In this document: positions 24,866 through 33,363 of the stretch, one piece after another | How the letters are laid out: every line of letters starts with the position of its first letter | How positions within the stretch are numbered: position 1 is the stretch's first letter | DNA from: Tannerellaceae bacterium | Lineage (GTDB): Bacteria; Bacteroidota; Bacteroidia; Bacteroidales; Tannerellaceae | NCBI GenBank assembly: GCA_031278605.1 | Contig: JAITKB010000112.1 | Span: 1-43,175, forward strand | Direction: 5' to 3' | Length of the DNA stretch: 43,175 bases | Made by a program: the position numbers and the translations under genes | The notes under the pieces: model-generated | Seen by the model: only the letters and a program-made list of their open reading frames with translations | The model's database searches: none | Told to the model about the DNA's origin: nothing

Positions 24866-26065
24866 ATGAACCGGGTATTCATCACGGGAGCCGGCATCAT
24901 CTCTGCCTTGGGAGTCAATAAGACGGAAGTCTTGGAGTCCTTGCGCAAACACCGCAGCGGCATCGCACCGCTTATCTATCTGAACACCTTGCATCGGGGG
25001 ATTCCCGCAGGCGAAGTGAAACGCTCCAACCGGGAGATGATGCAAATGCTGGGTATGCCGCCGGAGGAAATTACAACGCGCACCTCGCTTCTGGGGATGA
25101 TCGCCGTGGACGAAGCCCTGCAACAGGCCGGGCTGGAGACAGACGCCGGGATGCGCCTTGCCCTCGTCTCCGGAACCACCGTGGGAGGGATGGATATGAG
25201 CGAACAGTATTATAAGGACTTTCTGGAGAACGACACACGCAATGCCTATATCGCAACCCACGATTGCGGCGCGTGCACGGAGATGATCGCAAATCGTACA
25301 GGGATGTTTTCCATGCTGGATACGATTTCTACCGCCTGCTCCTCGGCGGCCAATGCCATTATGCTCGGCGCCAAGTTGATTCTTCATCAAAGGGCCGATG
25401 CGGTGGTAGCCGGAGGATGCGAGTGCATCACCCGGTTTCATTTGAATGGATTCAACTCCTTTCTGATTCTCGACGGGGAAGCCTGTAAGCCTTTCGACGA
25501 ACATCGCGCCGGGTTAAACCTGGGGGAAGGTGCGGCCTACGTTGTGTTGGAATCCGGGGAGTCTTTAAGGAGACGAAACCGGGAACCCCTGTGCCGGCTC
25601 TCCGGATGGGGGAACGCCTGCGATGCGTTTCATCAAACGGCGTCTTCGCCTCGGGGCGAGGGCGCCGTCCTTTCCATGACCAAGGCCCTGGCTTCGGCCA
25701 GTCTTTCACCCTCGGAGATCAGCTACGTCAATGCCCACGGCACCGGCACGCAAAACAATGACCTGAGTGAAGGGATCGCCCTGGAGCGCGTCTTTGGGAA
25801 GGTGCCGCCCGTGTCGTCCACCAAGTCGTTTACCGGACATACCACCAGTGCGGCCGGAGGGGTGGAAGCCGTGATTTCCCTGTTGGCTTTGCAGCATAAC
25901 TTTATCCCGGTGAATCTGAATTTTTCCTCTCCCATGAAGGAATTGTCCTTCCGACCGTCCACCCACGACATTCCGGCGTTTCCTTTAAGGCATATCCTTT
26001 CCAATTCGTTTGGTTTTGGGGGCAACAACACCTCACTTATCTTTTCAAAAGCAGAAGACTCATGA
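24866..26065 (+). CDS. FabF-like beta-ketoacyl-ACP synthase (KS-alpha)
   Basis: 399 residues, full length for FabF. Nucleophile C158 ('TISTACSSAAN'), H291 ('NAHGTGTQNND'), K320 and H325 ('STKSFTGHTTSAAGG') are all present. It probably performs the iterative elongation, paired with the cysteine-less partner encoded immediately downstream (ATGA overlap). This is the KS-alpha/chain-length-factor arrangement of type II polyketide and ApeO-ApeC systems. Cytoplasmic; extender presumably malonyl-ACP. Confidence 0.9.
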   Translation: MNRVFITGAGIISALGVNKTEVLESLRKHRSGIAPLIYLNTLHRGIPAGEVKRSNREMMQMLGMPPEEITTRTSLLGMIAVDEALQQAGLETDAGMRLALVSGTTVGGMDMSEQYYKDFLENDTRNAYIATHDCGACTEMIANRTGMFSMLDTISTACSSAANAIMLGAKLILHQRADAVVAGGCECITRFHLNGFNSFLILDGEACKPFDEHRAGLNLGEGAAYVVLESGESLRRRNREPLCRLSGWGNACDAFHQTASSPRGEGAVLSMTKALASASLSPSEISYVNAHGTGTQNNDLSEGIALERVFGKVPPVSSTKSFTGHTTSAAGGVEAVISLLALQHNFIPVNLNFSSPMKELSFRPSTHDIPAFPLRHILSNSFGFGGNNTSLIFSKAEDS

Positions 26066-27093
26066 ACGATGTATATATCCTGGCGGCGCAACACATCTCT
26101 TCCCAGACGCCTTTGTGCGAAGATTGGATGGACGCTCCCCGGCTCTACGACGACGCCTACGTACGTGCCATAGACCCGGACTACAAACGGTATTTTGCCC
26201 CGAACACGGCGCGTCGGCTGGGGCGGATCCTGAAACGCGCCCTGCTGACCTCGCAGCAGGTGATGCAAACCTCCGCCGTGAACCTCCCCGACGCCGTGAT
26301 TACCGCCACCGGCGGAGGATGTATGGAGAATACGGAGGTGTTCCTGAACGCCCTGACCCCGGAGCAAGGAGAACTCCTGAGCCCCACCTGCTTCATGCAA
26401 TCAACCCATAACACCATCGGCTCGCTGATAGCCATTGAGACCCAATGCAAGGGATACAATTCGACGTATTCGCACAAGGGCATCTCCTTTGAATGTGCTT
26501 TGCTGGATGCTTTCCTGCAATTGGAAAACGGGGAGGCCGATACGGTCCTCTTGGGCGCTCACGATGAGTTGACGTCGAACTACTTCCGGTTGCTTTGTCG
26601 CACCGGCTACCTGGGGCTGTCTCCGGGCAGTTTCGGCGGCGAGACGGCCTTGGCGCTGATGCTTTCCGGAACGCCTTGTCCCCAGGCCCTCTGCCGGGTG
26701 CGGGGAGTGGAGATCTGCTTCGGTATGGACCCCCAAGCGATAAGGCGCACCCTGGAGGATTTTCTGCAACGCATCCCCTGCGATTCGGGGGAGATCGATG
26801 CCGTGATGCTGGGAGTCAACAACCGGGAGGCCAACGACCGCGTCTATGCCGACTGGTGTCCGGTGTTGTTCCCCGGGCAACGATTCCTCCGCTACAAACA
26901 CCTTTTTGGCGAATCCTACACGGCCCCGGCCCTGGGATGCTACGCGGCGGCCGTTTGCCTTCATCGCCAACGCATCCCCGCACACCTTTGCTCCGGGGAT
27001 GCGCCTATGGGCGAACCCAGGCACATCCTGCTGTACAACTGCTTCGAACATAAGAATCATTCCTTTATACTTTTATCATCATGTGGAAAATAA
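26062..27093 (+). CDS. Chain-length-factor-like ketosynthase homologue (active-site Cys missing)
   Basis: 343 residues with a ketosynthase fold ('SPTCFMQSTHNTIGSLIA', 'TVLLGAHDEL', 'LFGESYTAPALGCYAA'). At the position of the nucleophile it reads 'NSTYSHKG', placing Ser137 instead of Cys. The catalytic histidine motifs are also altered ('LGVNNREANDR'). It is therefore best read as the chain-length factor that heterodimerises with the preceding KS (ApeC-like role). Genes overlap as ATGA, favouring equimolar synthesis. Shorter than KS-alpha by about 55 residues. Confidence 0.82.
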   Translation: MNDVYILAAQHISSQTPLCEDWMDAPRLYDDAYVRAIDPDYKRYFAPNTARRLGRILKRALLTSQQVMQTSAVNLPDAVITATGGGCMENTEVFLNALTPEQGELLSPTCFMQSTHNTIGSLIAIETQCKGYNSTYSHKGISFECALLDAFLQLENGEADTVLLGAHDELTSNYFRLLCRTGYLGLSPGSFGGETALALMLSGTPCPQALCRVRGVEICFGMDPQAIRRTLEDFLQRIPCDSGEIDAVMLGVNNREANDRVYADWCPVLFPGQRFLRYKHLFGESYTAPALGCYAAAVCLHRQRIPAHLCSGDAPMGEPRHILLYNCFEHKNHSFILLSSCGK

Positions 27094-28076
27094 TCTTGTT
27101 GTCTATGCTTCAATGCCTGCTTCTTTCTGCGGGGCAGGTATTTCTTAAGTTGGCGGTGAGTGGTATGGATACCTTCCGCTTTTCCCTGCTTTTCTTTCGG
27201 GGTCTGCTTACCAACGGGTATCTCCTGGCTTCGGGCGTTTGTATGATTGCGGCCACGCTGTTGTGGTTATACATCCTGAAACACTTTGATTTCTCGGTGG
27301 CTTATCCCGTCACAGGCTTCGGTTATGTATTGGGTGTGCTGGCTGCCGTTTATGTTTTCCGGGAAACGGTGCCGCCCCTTCGCTGGGTGGGGGTGTTTTT
27401 CATCCTTGTGGGGGTGGGGTTGATTGCCGCCCCGGGTCTTAAGGCGCAGAACCTCCGTCCGGCAAGTCCCGGGGAGCAGGAGGCGATGAAAACCCGCATA
27501 GAGGAGGCATCCCGAAAAATGACGACGCTCGTGTGTCGCTTCACCCAGGTGAAAACCCTCTCGATCCTGAACGAAGAGATGCGTTCCGAAGGCAAATTGT
27601 ATTACCAACGCGACCGACGTCTCCGCTGGGAGTACCTCTCGCCCTACCGCTATCTCTTTTTGCTGAACGACAACACCCTGGTGATGCAGACCGAAGATAG
27701 CCGCCAGGTCGTGGATGTGCAGGCCGGTGGCTTCTTCCGGGAGATCATTCAGGTCATGATGAACGGGATCAGCGGGAGCGGGTTGTCGGACCTGAAGCGC
27801 TTTGACATACGTTACTACCAACGGCAGGGGGATACCCCGTGGGAGGTGCATCTCCTCCCGCGGCAAAGGGACCTGAAACAGTTGTTCTCCGTCATCCGAC
27901 TGGTGTTCGATGCCGGGGATTATTCCGTCGTTCAAGTGGAGCTGAAGGAACCCGGCGGGGATACGACCCTCTTTCATTTATTAGACAAACAGGTGAATGT
28001 AGACCTGAAAGACGACACATTTTCTTTAGAAGGTCCTTCTCCCGCCCGAATGAAGGACCTTCACCCGCCCGAATGA
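27081..28076 (+). CDS. EamA/ArnE-like membrane domain fused to a LolA-like carrier domain
   Basis: 331 residues, overlapping the previous gene by 13 bases. Residues 1-118 have four hydrophobic helices of small-multidrug/EamA type ('LLLSAGQVFLKLAV' recalls ArnE/ArnF flippase subunits). From about 124 the protein is LolA-like: 'RIEEASRKMTTLVCRFTQVKTL', 'GKLYYQRDRRLRWEY' and 'LLNDNTLVMQ'. The fourth helix ends in 'LIAAPGLKAQ', like a signal-peptidase site, so it may double as the signal sequence that puts LolA in the periplasm. LolA homologues beside MMPL exporters are standard in aryl-polyene clusters and probably ferry the lipid product. The last residues and stop are encoded by the 23-bp repeats. 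Confidence 0.8.
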   Translation: MWKIILLSMLQCLLLSAGQVFLKLAVSGMDTFRFSLLFFRGLLTNGYLLASGVCMIAATLLWLYILKHFDFSVAYPVTGFGYVLGVLAAVYVFRETVPPLRWVGVFFILVGVGLIAAPGLKAQNLRPASPGEQEAMKTRIEEASRKMTTLVCRFTQVKTLSILNEEMRSEGKLYYQRDRRLRWEYLSPYRYLFLLNDNTLVMQTEDSRQVVDVQAGGFFREIIQVMMNGISGSGLSDLKRFDIRYYQRQGDTPWEVHLLPRQRDLKQLFSVIRLVFDAGDYSVVQVELKEPGGDTTLFHLLDKQVNVDLKDDTFSLEGPSPARMKDLHPPE

Positions 28077-28109
28077 AGGACCTTCACCCGCTCGAATGAA
28101 GGTGCTTCA
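28041..28109 (+). repeat. 23-bp tandem repeats with palindromic core
   Basis: Units at 28041-28063 and 28064-28086 are identical; 28087-28109 differs at three positions, and a decayed copy follows. Each perfect unit contains GAAGGACCTTC (palindrome around A). The reverse complement GAAGGTCCTTC occurs just before at 28029-28039, so strong hairpins can form in the mRNA. The stop codon of the LolA-fusion gene (28074-28076) lies in the second unit. The 117-base gap to the next gene is otherwise empty; the hairpins could adjust downstream expression. Confidence 0.75.
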
Positions 28110-28193
28110 CCCGCTCGGGTGTGTCGCTCACGCCGACCCGAATGAGGGCTTGAAGTCTGAAAATGATTACTTTTACCGAAAAGAAACATACTC

Positions 28194-28652
28194 GTGAAAC
28201 GACAATTACTCTTCCTTGGCTTTTGCTTGAGGCTTCTTTCCTCGTGTGCCTCCTTGTCTTCGCCTTTGCTCCCATTGCCTTTTTATGGGGAGGAGACTAC
28301 GGCTCGATACCGGGTGCATATCCAAAGCCGACGAACGAACCTGAGCGGAATCCTCGTGGCGAAATCCCGGGGAGACGAATGGCGCGGAAGCCTGGTCAAC
28401 GAGTTTGGAGTAAAAGCGTTTGACTTCGCTTTGGACAAACAAAAATGCCGTTTGTTTCATACCGTTTCTTTCCTGAACAAATGGTATATTCGCAAAATCA
28501 TAGCAAACGATTTGCTGTTCTTCTTCCGGGCCACGCAACAAGGAAAAGGGAAGATGAAAGAAAAGACGTTGACAATCCAATCCGACGGAATCATCCGAAT
28601 ACGGAACGAACGGCACAAAATAGAATACATATTTCAACCTTTGACAGAATGA
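28194..28652 (+). CDS. LolB-like outer-membrane lipoprotein (DUF3261-like)
   Basis: 152 residues. The lipoprotein signal ends in the lipobox 'LLSSC' with C18. The body is beta-rich ('GILVAKSRGDEWRGSLVNEFGVKAFDF'), resembling the small LolB-like lipoproteins that accompany LolA and MMPL proteins in aryl-polyene clusters. It is probably the outer-membrane acceptor of the exported lipid. Its stop overlaps the next start as ATGA. The assignment rests on context plus general pattern. Confidence 0.7.
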   Translation: MKRQLLFLGFCLRLLSSCASLSSPLLPLPFYGEETTARYRVHIQSRRTNLSGILVAKSRGDEWRGSLVNEFGVKAFDFALDKQKCRLFHTVSFLNKWYIRKIIANDLLFFFRATQQGKGKMKEKTLTIQSDGIIRIRNERHKIEYIFQPLTE

Positions 28653-29749
28653 TCTTAATGAACAGTTTCTACCATGTGATGCAGCGCCTCCAGGTCGCTT
28701 CCGGATTTGAATACACAGTTTCCCTTGACAAAGAGCATTACATCTACGGGGCGCATTTCCCCGGCAATCCTGTTACTCCCGGCGTATGTATCATTCAGCT
28801 TTGCAAAGAATTGACGGAGTTGCATACGGGCGAAAAACTTTGGCTGAAGGAGATCCGGAACGTCAAATTTCTTTCCGTTATCAACCCCCGCGAACACGAA
28901 ATGGTGAAGGTGTCCTTTCAGCCTCTGGTCCCCTGGGAGAACGGCTATAAGGTATTGGCGGAGGTCCATGCGGAAACTACCCGGTTTGCCCGTCTGAGCC
29001 TGTTGCTGCAACGCCGCTCGGGCGTCTGCGTGGTGATCCCCACCTACAACAACGACGCCCACCTGGCAAACGTCGTAGAAGAGGTGCTGCACTATACCCC
29101 GGACGTCATTGTGGTGAACGACGGCTCCAACGACCGTACCCGCCAGGTGCTGGAAGCCTATCAATCGCGCATCACCTGCCTTTCCTTTCCCCATAACAAA
29201 GGCAAGGGGTACGCACTCGCCAAGGGGTTCGACCGGGCGGAAGCGCTGGGATATACCTGCGCCGTTACGATGGACTCCGACGGACAACACCGGGCCTCCG
29301 ATCTGCCCCGCTTCCTGGAGGCCCTGGACCAACATCCCGGCGCACTGATCGTCGGCACCAGGCAACTGCAACAAAAAAATATGCCCCGGGGCAACACCTT
29401 TGCCAATCAATTCTCCAACTTCTGGTTCGCTCTCCAAACCGGCATCCGCCTGCCCGATACCCAAAGCGGTTTCCGCCTGTATCCGCTTGGGGAGATGAAG
29501 GGGATGCGCCCTTTTACCTCCCGCTACGAGGCTGAGTTGGAACTGCTCGTGCGCTCCGCCTGGAGGAACATCCGCCTCGTTGCCATACCCATAGAGGTAT
29601 GCTATCCTCCCCCCGACCAACGTGTGACACACTTCCGCCCGGTGATGGATTTCTTCCGCATCAGCCTGCTGAATACGGCGCTCGTGGTCTTGGCCCTTTT
29701 CTACGGCTACCCTTCCCGTCTCATTCGTTCCATAGCTAAAAGCCCATGA
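28649..29749 (+). CDS. Hotdog dehydratase-like domain fused to GT2 glycosyltransferase
   Basis: 366 residues from ATG 28649 (ATGA overlap with the lipoprotein gene; an alternative ATG is at 28658). Residues 1-122 are FabZ/ApeI-like: 'YGAHFPGNPVTPGVCIIQ' keeps H36, but the usual Glu appears to be Q50. Residues about 125-360 are a family 2 glycosyltransferase: 'VCVVIPTYNN', 'VVNDGSNDRT', the DxD motif D209-S-D211 and 'GFRLYP'. It ends in a hydrophobic segment ('LLNTALVVLALFYGYP') that probably contacts the membrane. It could attach a sugar to the lipid product or to a carrier. In aryl-polyene clusters dehydratase and glycosyltransferase genes are neighbours; here they are one polypeptide. Confidence 0.85.
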   Translation: MILMNSFYHVMQRLQVASGFEYTVSLDKEHYIYGAHFPGNPVTPGVCIIQLCKELTELHTGEKLWLKEIRNVKFLSVINPREHEMVKVSFQPLVPWENGYKVLAEVHAETTRFARLSLLLQRRSGVCVVIPTYNNDAHLANVVEEVLHYTPDVIVVNDGSNDRTRQVLEAYQSRITCLSFPHNKGKGYALAKGFDRAEALGYTCAVTMDSDGQHRASDLPRFLEALDQHPGALIVGTRQLQQKNMPRGNTFANQFSNFWFALQTGIRLPDTQSGFRLYPLGEMKGMRPFTSRYEAELELLVRSAWRNIRLVAIPIEVCYPPPDQRVTHFRPVMDFFRISLLNTALVVLALFYGYPSRLIRSIAKSP

Positions 29750-32700
29750 ACCGTTTCTTCATAGACCTGTATGGATATTTCTCAGCGCATAGAAAACGGC
29801 TGATCGGCTCGCTGGTCCTGCTCGCGGCGGTGGGTCTCCTGTTGGTCTCACACACTAAGTACAAGGAAGATATTTCCGAATTTCTGCCCGAGGGGGAAGC
29901 CTATACGCACCTCAACCGCCTGTATCAGCACCTCAACCGTTCCAACCGCCTCATCCTGCATTTCTCGGCCAGGGATACCACGCAAAACGACCCGGAGCCG
30001 ATCATGGAAGCCATCGACCGTTTCACAAGCGTATGCCGGGAGATCGACAGCCTGAAGATCCTTCCCGAAATCATCTCGCAGGAAGACGAGAGTCGGATGT
30101 CGGAGATGGCCGGTTTTGTCCGCCGGAATATCCCCTATTTCCTCACGGAAGCGGATTACGCCCGTTTGGACAGCTTGCTGCCGATGTCGGAGGTTGCCGT
30201 TGCCACCCTGCTGGAAGAAGACAAGCGCCTTTTGATGCTCCCCCTCGGTCGATGGATGGGAGAGCAAATAGCAACAGACCCGCTGCATCTCTTCACCCCG
30301 GTACTGGAAAGGCTAAGGGAGCTTCAGGTCGGCAATCGGGAGGATTTGGAATTGCATCAAGGCTATCTGTTTGTCCGCAGCAACGGTCGACTGAAAGCAA
30401 GGGTGTGGATTACATCGCCCTATGGAGTGAGCGAAACGGCCCAAAACGCCCGGCTCCTGCACCTGATTGACCAGGCGATGGAACAAACCCAACGCCTCTC
30501 CCCCGGAATAGACATCCGTTGCTTCGGAGCGCCCGCCATTGCGGTAACCAACGCCAACCGGATAAAGAAAGACAGCCTGCTCGCCGTCTCCCTATCCGTG
30601 GCACTCATCCTTCTACTTCTGATTTATTTCTTCCGCAACCTCCGACATATCGCACTGATCTTTCTTTCCGTCTCCTTCGGATGGCTGTTTGCCCTGGCCC
30701 TGTTGACCCTGTTCAAAGACAGCATCTCGATTATCGCCATAGGGATTGGTTCGATATTCATCGGGATCGCCGTTAACTATCCGCTGCATTTGACAGACCA
30801 TCTCCGGCATCAACCCCAGGTTCGCCGGGCGCTGAAAGAAATCATCCCGCCCTTGCTGATAGGAAACCTGACCACCGTGGGCGCTTTCCTCAGCCTGGTG
30901 TTTATCCCTTCCGAGGCCATGCGCGACATGGGTTGGTTCGGCTCCTTGCTTCTGATGGGCACGATCCTATTTGTATTGATTTATTTGCCGCATCTGCTGA
31001 AGGCGGATTCTTCCGCCGGGTCGCCCGCCCTGCCCCGATGGACTTCGTTTGCCCCGGAGAAAAAGAAATGGGTGGTGTGTACGGTTTTGCTGCTCACGAT
31101 CGTTTTCGCCTGGTTCGCCCGCTTCACCACGTTTGAATCGGATATGAACCGGATCAATTACATGACGCCTCAGCAAAGCGAAGACATGAACGACCTGATG
31201 CAATCGATCGAACGAACCGGGCAGGAGGTGACCTACCTTATCACCCAGGGAACGACCCTCGATGAGGCGCTGCTCGGCTACGAACGGAACAAGCCTCTTG
31301 TGGATTCTCTGAAACGGATCGGCCTCGTGGAAAGCGTCGCCGGGGCCGGAGCTTTCCTGCCCTCACGGGAAGAACAGCAGCGACGCATTGGGCGATGGAA
31401 TGATTTTTGGATGTCGCAACGGGAGGGTTTGCTGCAACAGCTGGAAGCCGCCGCCCTCGACCGGGGATTTAAGCCCGGCTCTTTTCGGCCTTTCACCCAA
31501 CTGCTGTCGGAAGACTTTGCGCCTTCCGATGAAGCCTTTTTCGCCCCCATAATAACCCCCTTGGCCCATCAGTATATCGTAGGCGACAGCCTGGAAAACC
31601 GCTATATGCTCATCCACCTCCTGTATGGCGACAAGACCCGAAGCGCCGAACTCTCCGAGGCGCTCCGGCAATGTACCGACGGAGCTTTTGCGTTTGATTC
31701 CCGGAACATCGCCCAAAGGGTGGTTGATTCGCTCTCGGAACATTTCAATTATGTGCTCTACGTATGCGGATGCATCGTATTCCTCTTCCTCACCCTTTCC
31801 TTCGGACGACTGGAGTTGAGCCTGTTGGCATTCCTGCCGCTGGCCGTAAGCTGGATATGGATTCTGGGCATCATGCATCTGGGCGATATGCGTTTCAATA
31901 TTGTAAACATCATCCTGGCTACCTTTATATTCGGGCAGGGCGACGACTACACGATATTCATTACCGAAGGACTGATGTACGAGTACGCCTACCGTCGCAA
32001 GACCCTGGATTCGTATAAGAACAGCATCATCCTTTCTGCACTCATGATGTTTACCGGCATCGGAGCGTTGATTTTTGCCCGTCATCCCGCCTTGAAATCA
32101 CTGGCGGAAGTTACCATTGTCGGGATGGTTTCGGTGGTAGTCATCACCTGCATCATTCCCCCGCTCCTGTTCCATTGGCTCACACGCACCGGGAACGGAT
32201 ACCGCAAAGTGCCCATCACCTTGAAGCGTCTTGTTTTCTCTCTCTACTCCTTTGTCTGTTTTCTGGCAGGATGTCTGTTCATCACCCTCGCCGGATTCTT
32301 CCTGTTGGGCCTGGGCCGCCGGCGGCGGGAAGACCGGAAGCTGCGTTACCATGCCGTATTGCGTCGTGTGGCGTATTTTGTGATACAACGGGTGCCGGGC
32401 GTAAGTTTCCGCTATGAGAATCTCTCCGGAGAAACGTTTGAGAAACCCGCCGTTATGATCTGCAACCACCGCTCGCATCTGGATTTGATGTGTTTGATGA
32501 TGCTCACGCCCCGTTTGGTTATCCTCACCAACGATTGGGTATGGAACAATCCCTTTTACGGGAAACTCATTCGGTATGCGGATTTCCTTCCCGTATCCGG
32601 CGGTATCGAGACCTGCCTCGCTGCATTGGCCGACCGGGTGCGCCGGGGTTATTCCATCGCCGTCTTTCCCGAAGGTTCCCGCTCGGTGGATCCTGCCATT

Positions 32701-33363
32701 CGGCGCTTCCATCGCGGAGCGTTTTACCTGGCCGAGGTTTTGCATCTCGACATCCTGCCGGTTTTTATCCACGGGGCAGGAGATGTATTGCCCAAAGACG
32801 ACTTTATGCTGCGCCAGGGCCGTATCTGCGTGCAAGTACATCCGCGCATCCCGGCGGGAGATACGCTCTACGGCAACCGCTATACCCTTCGCGCCGGGAA
32901 TATAAGGCAGTATTATTGCCGCATCAGCGCCGCTATTTCGCAACAGATAGAAACGGCCGCCTATTTCAAATCGTTTGTGTTGCACAATTATTTCTATAAG
33001 GGAGCAGGCATAGCTTACAGCGTACAACGCCTCCTGAACAAAACCCATTGCTTTGCAGCGTGGATAGATTCCTTCCGGCCGGTTTCCTCCGTGCTGATTG
33101 TAAACAACGGATACGGTGTGCTGGGGTTTCTTTTTGCTTTGGTGCACAAGCAAACGCTGGTGACGGCCATAGATCGTGATGCCGACAAGGTTGCCCTGGC
33201 ACGCCATTGCGCCGGGATTCCTCCCAACCTGAGACTCTACGAGGCCTCGGCTTTGCCCGACGACGTTAGCTTTGAAGCCGTATACCTGTGGAATCCGGAC
33301 GAACGGCAACGGGAGGAGTTCCGAGGTGTATGCAATCTGCAAATTATAGAAACGAGTGGATAA
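29746..33363 (+). CDS. MMPL/RND exporter fused to PlsC acyltransferase and a Rossmann-like domain
   Basis: 1205 residues. Residues about 1-835 are an MMPL/RND exporter with two sets of membrane helices and large periplasmic loops; typical motifs are 'GIAVNYPLHLTDH' and 'FGQGDDYTIFITEG'. Residues about 880-1060 are a PlsC-type acyltransferase with H908-x4-D913 ('NHRSHLD') and 'FPEGSR' (974-979). Residues about 1065-1205 look like a truncated Rossmann/methyltransferase-like fold ('VLIVNNGYGVLGF', 'VTAIDRDADKVALARH') without a clear SAM glycine motif. The start overlaps the previous stop (ATGA). It likely flips the lipid product across the inner membrane, with acylation on the cytoplasmic side. 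The triple fusion is notable. Confidence 0.88.
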   Translation: MNRFFIDLYGYFSAHRKRLIGSLVLLAAVGLLLVSHTKYKEDISEFLPEGEAYTHLNRLYQHLNRSNRLILHFSARDTTQNDPEPIMEAIDRFTSVCREIDSLKILPEIISQEDESRMSEMAGFVRRNIPYFLTEADYARLDSLLPMSEVAVATLLEEDKRLLMLPLGRWMGEQIATDPLHLFTPVLERLRELQVGNREDLELHQGYLFVRSNGRLKARVWITSPYGVSETAQNARLLHLIDQAMEQTQRLSPGIDIRCFGAPAIAVTNANRIKKDSLLAVSLSVALILLLLIYFFRNLRHIALIFLSVSFGWLFALALLTLFKDSISIIAIGIGSIFIGIAVNYPLHLTDHLRHQPQVRRALKEIIPPLLIGNLTTVGAFLSLVFIPSEAMRDMGWFGSLLLMGTILFVLIYLPHLLKADSSAGSPALPRWTSFAPEKKKWVVCTVLLLTIVFAWFARFTTFESDMNRINYMTPQQSEDMNDLMQSIERTGQEVTYLITQGTTLDEALLGYERNKPLVDSLKRIGLVESVAGAGAFLPSREEQQRRIGRWNDFWMSQREGLLQQLEAAALDRGFKPGSFRPFTQLLSEDFAPSDEAFFAPIITPLAHQYIVGDSLENRYMLIHLLYGDKTRSAELSEALRQCTDGAFAFDSRNIAQRVVDSLSEHFNYVLYVCGCIVFLFLTLSFGRLELSLLAFLPLAVSWIWILGIMHLGDMRFNIVNIILATFIFGQGDDYTIFITEGLMYEYAYRRKTLDSYKNSIILSALMMFTGIGALIFARHPALKSLAEVTIVGMVSVVVITCIIPPLLFHWLTRTGNGYRKVPITLKRLVFSLYSFVCFLAGCLFITLAGFFLLGLGRRRREDRKLRYHAVLRRVAYFVIQRVPGVSFRYENLSGETFEKPAVMICNHRSHLDLMCLMMLTPRLVILTNDWVWNNPFYGKLIRYADFLPVSGGIETCLAALADRVRRGYSIAVFPEGSRSVDPAIRRFHRGAFYLAEVLHLDILPVFIHGAGDVLPKDDFMLRQGRICVQVHPRIPAGDTLYGNRYTLRAGNIRQYYCRISAAISQQIETAAYFKSFVLHNYFYKGAGIAYSVQRLLNKTHCFAAWIDSFRPVSSVLIVNNGYGVLGFLFALVHKQTLVTAIDRDADKVALARHCAGIPPNLRLYEASALPDDVSFEAVYLWNPDERQREEFRGVCNLQIIETSG

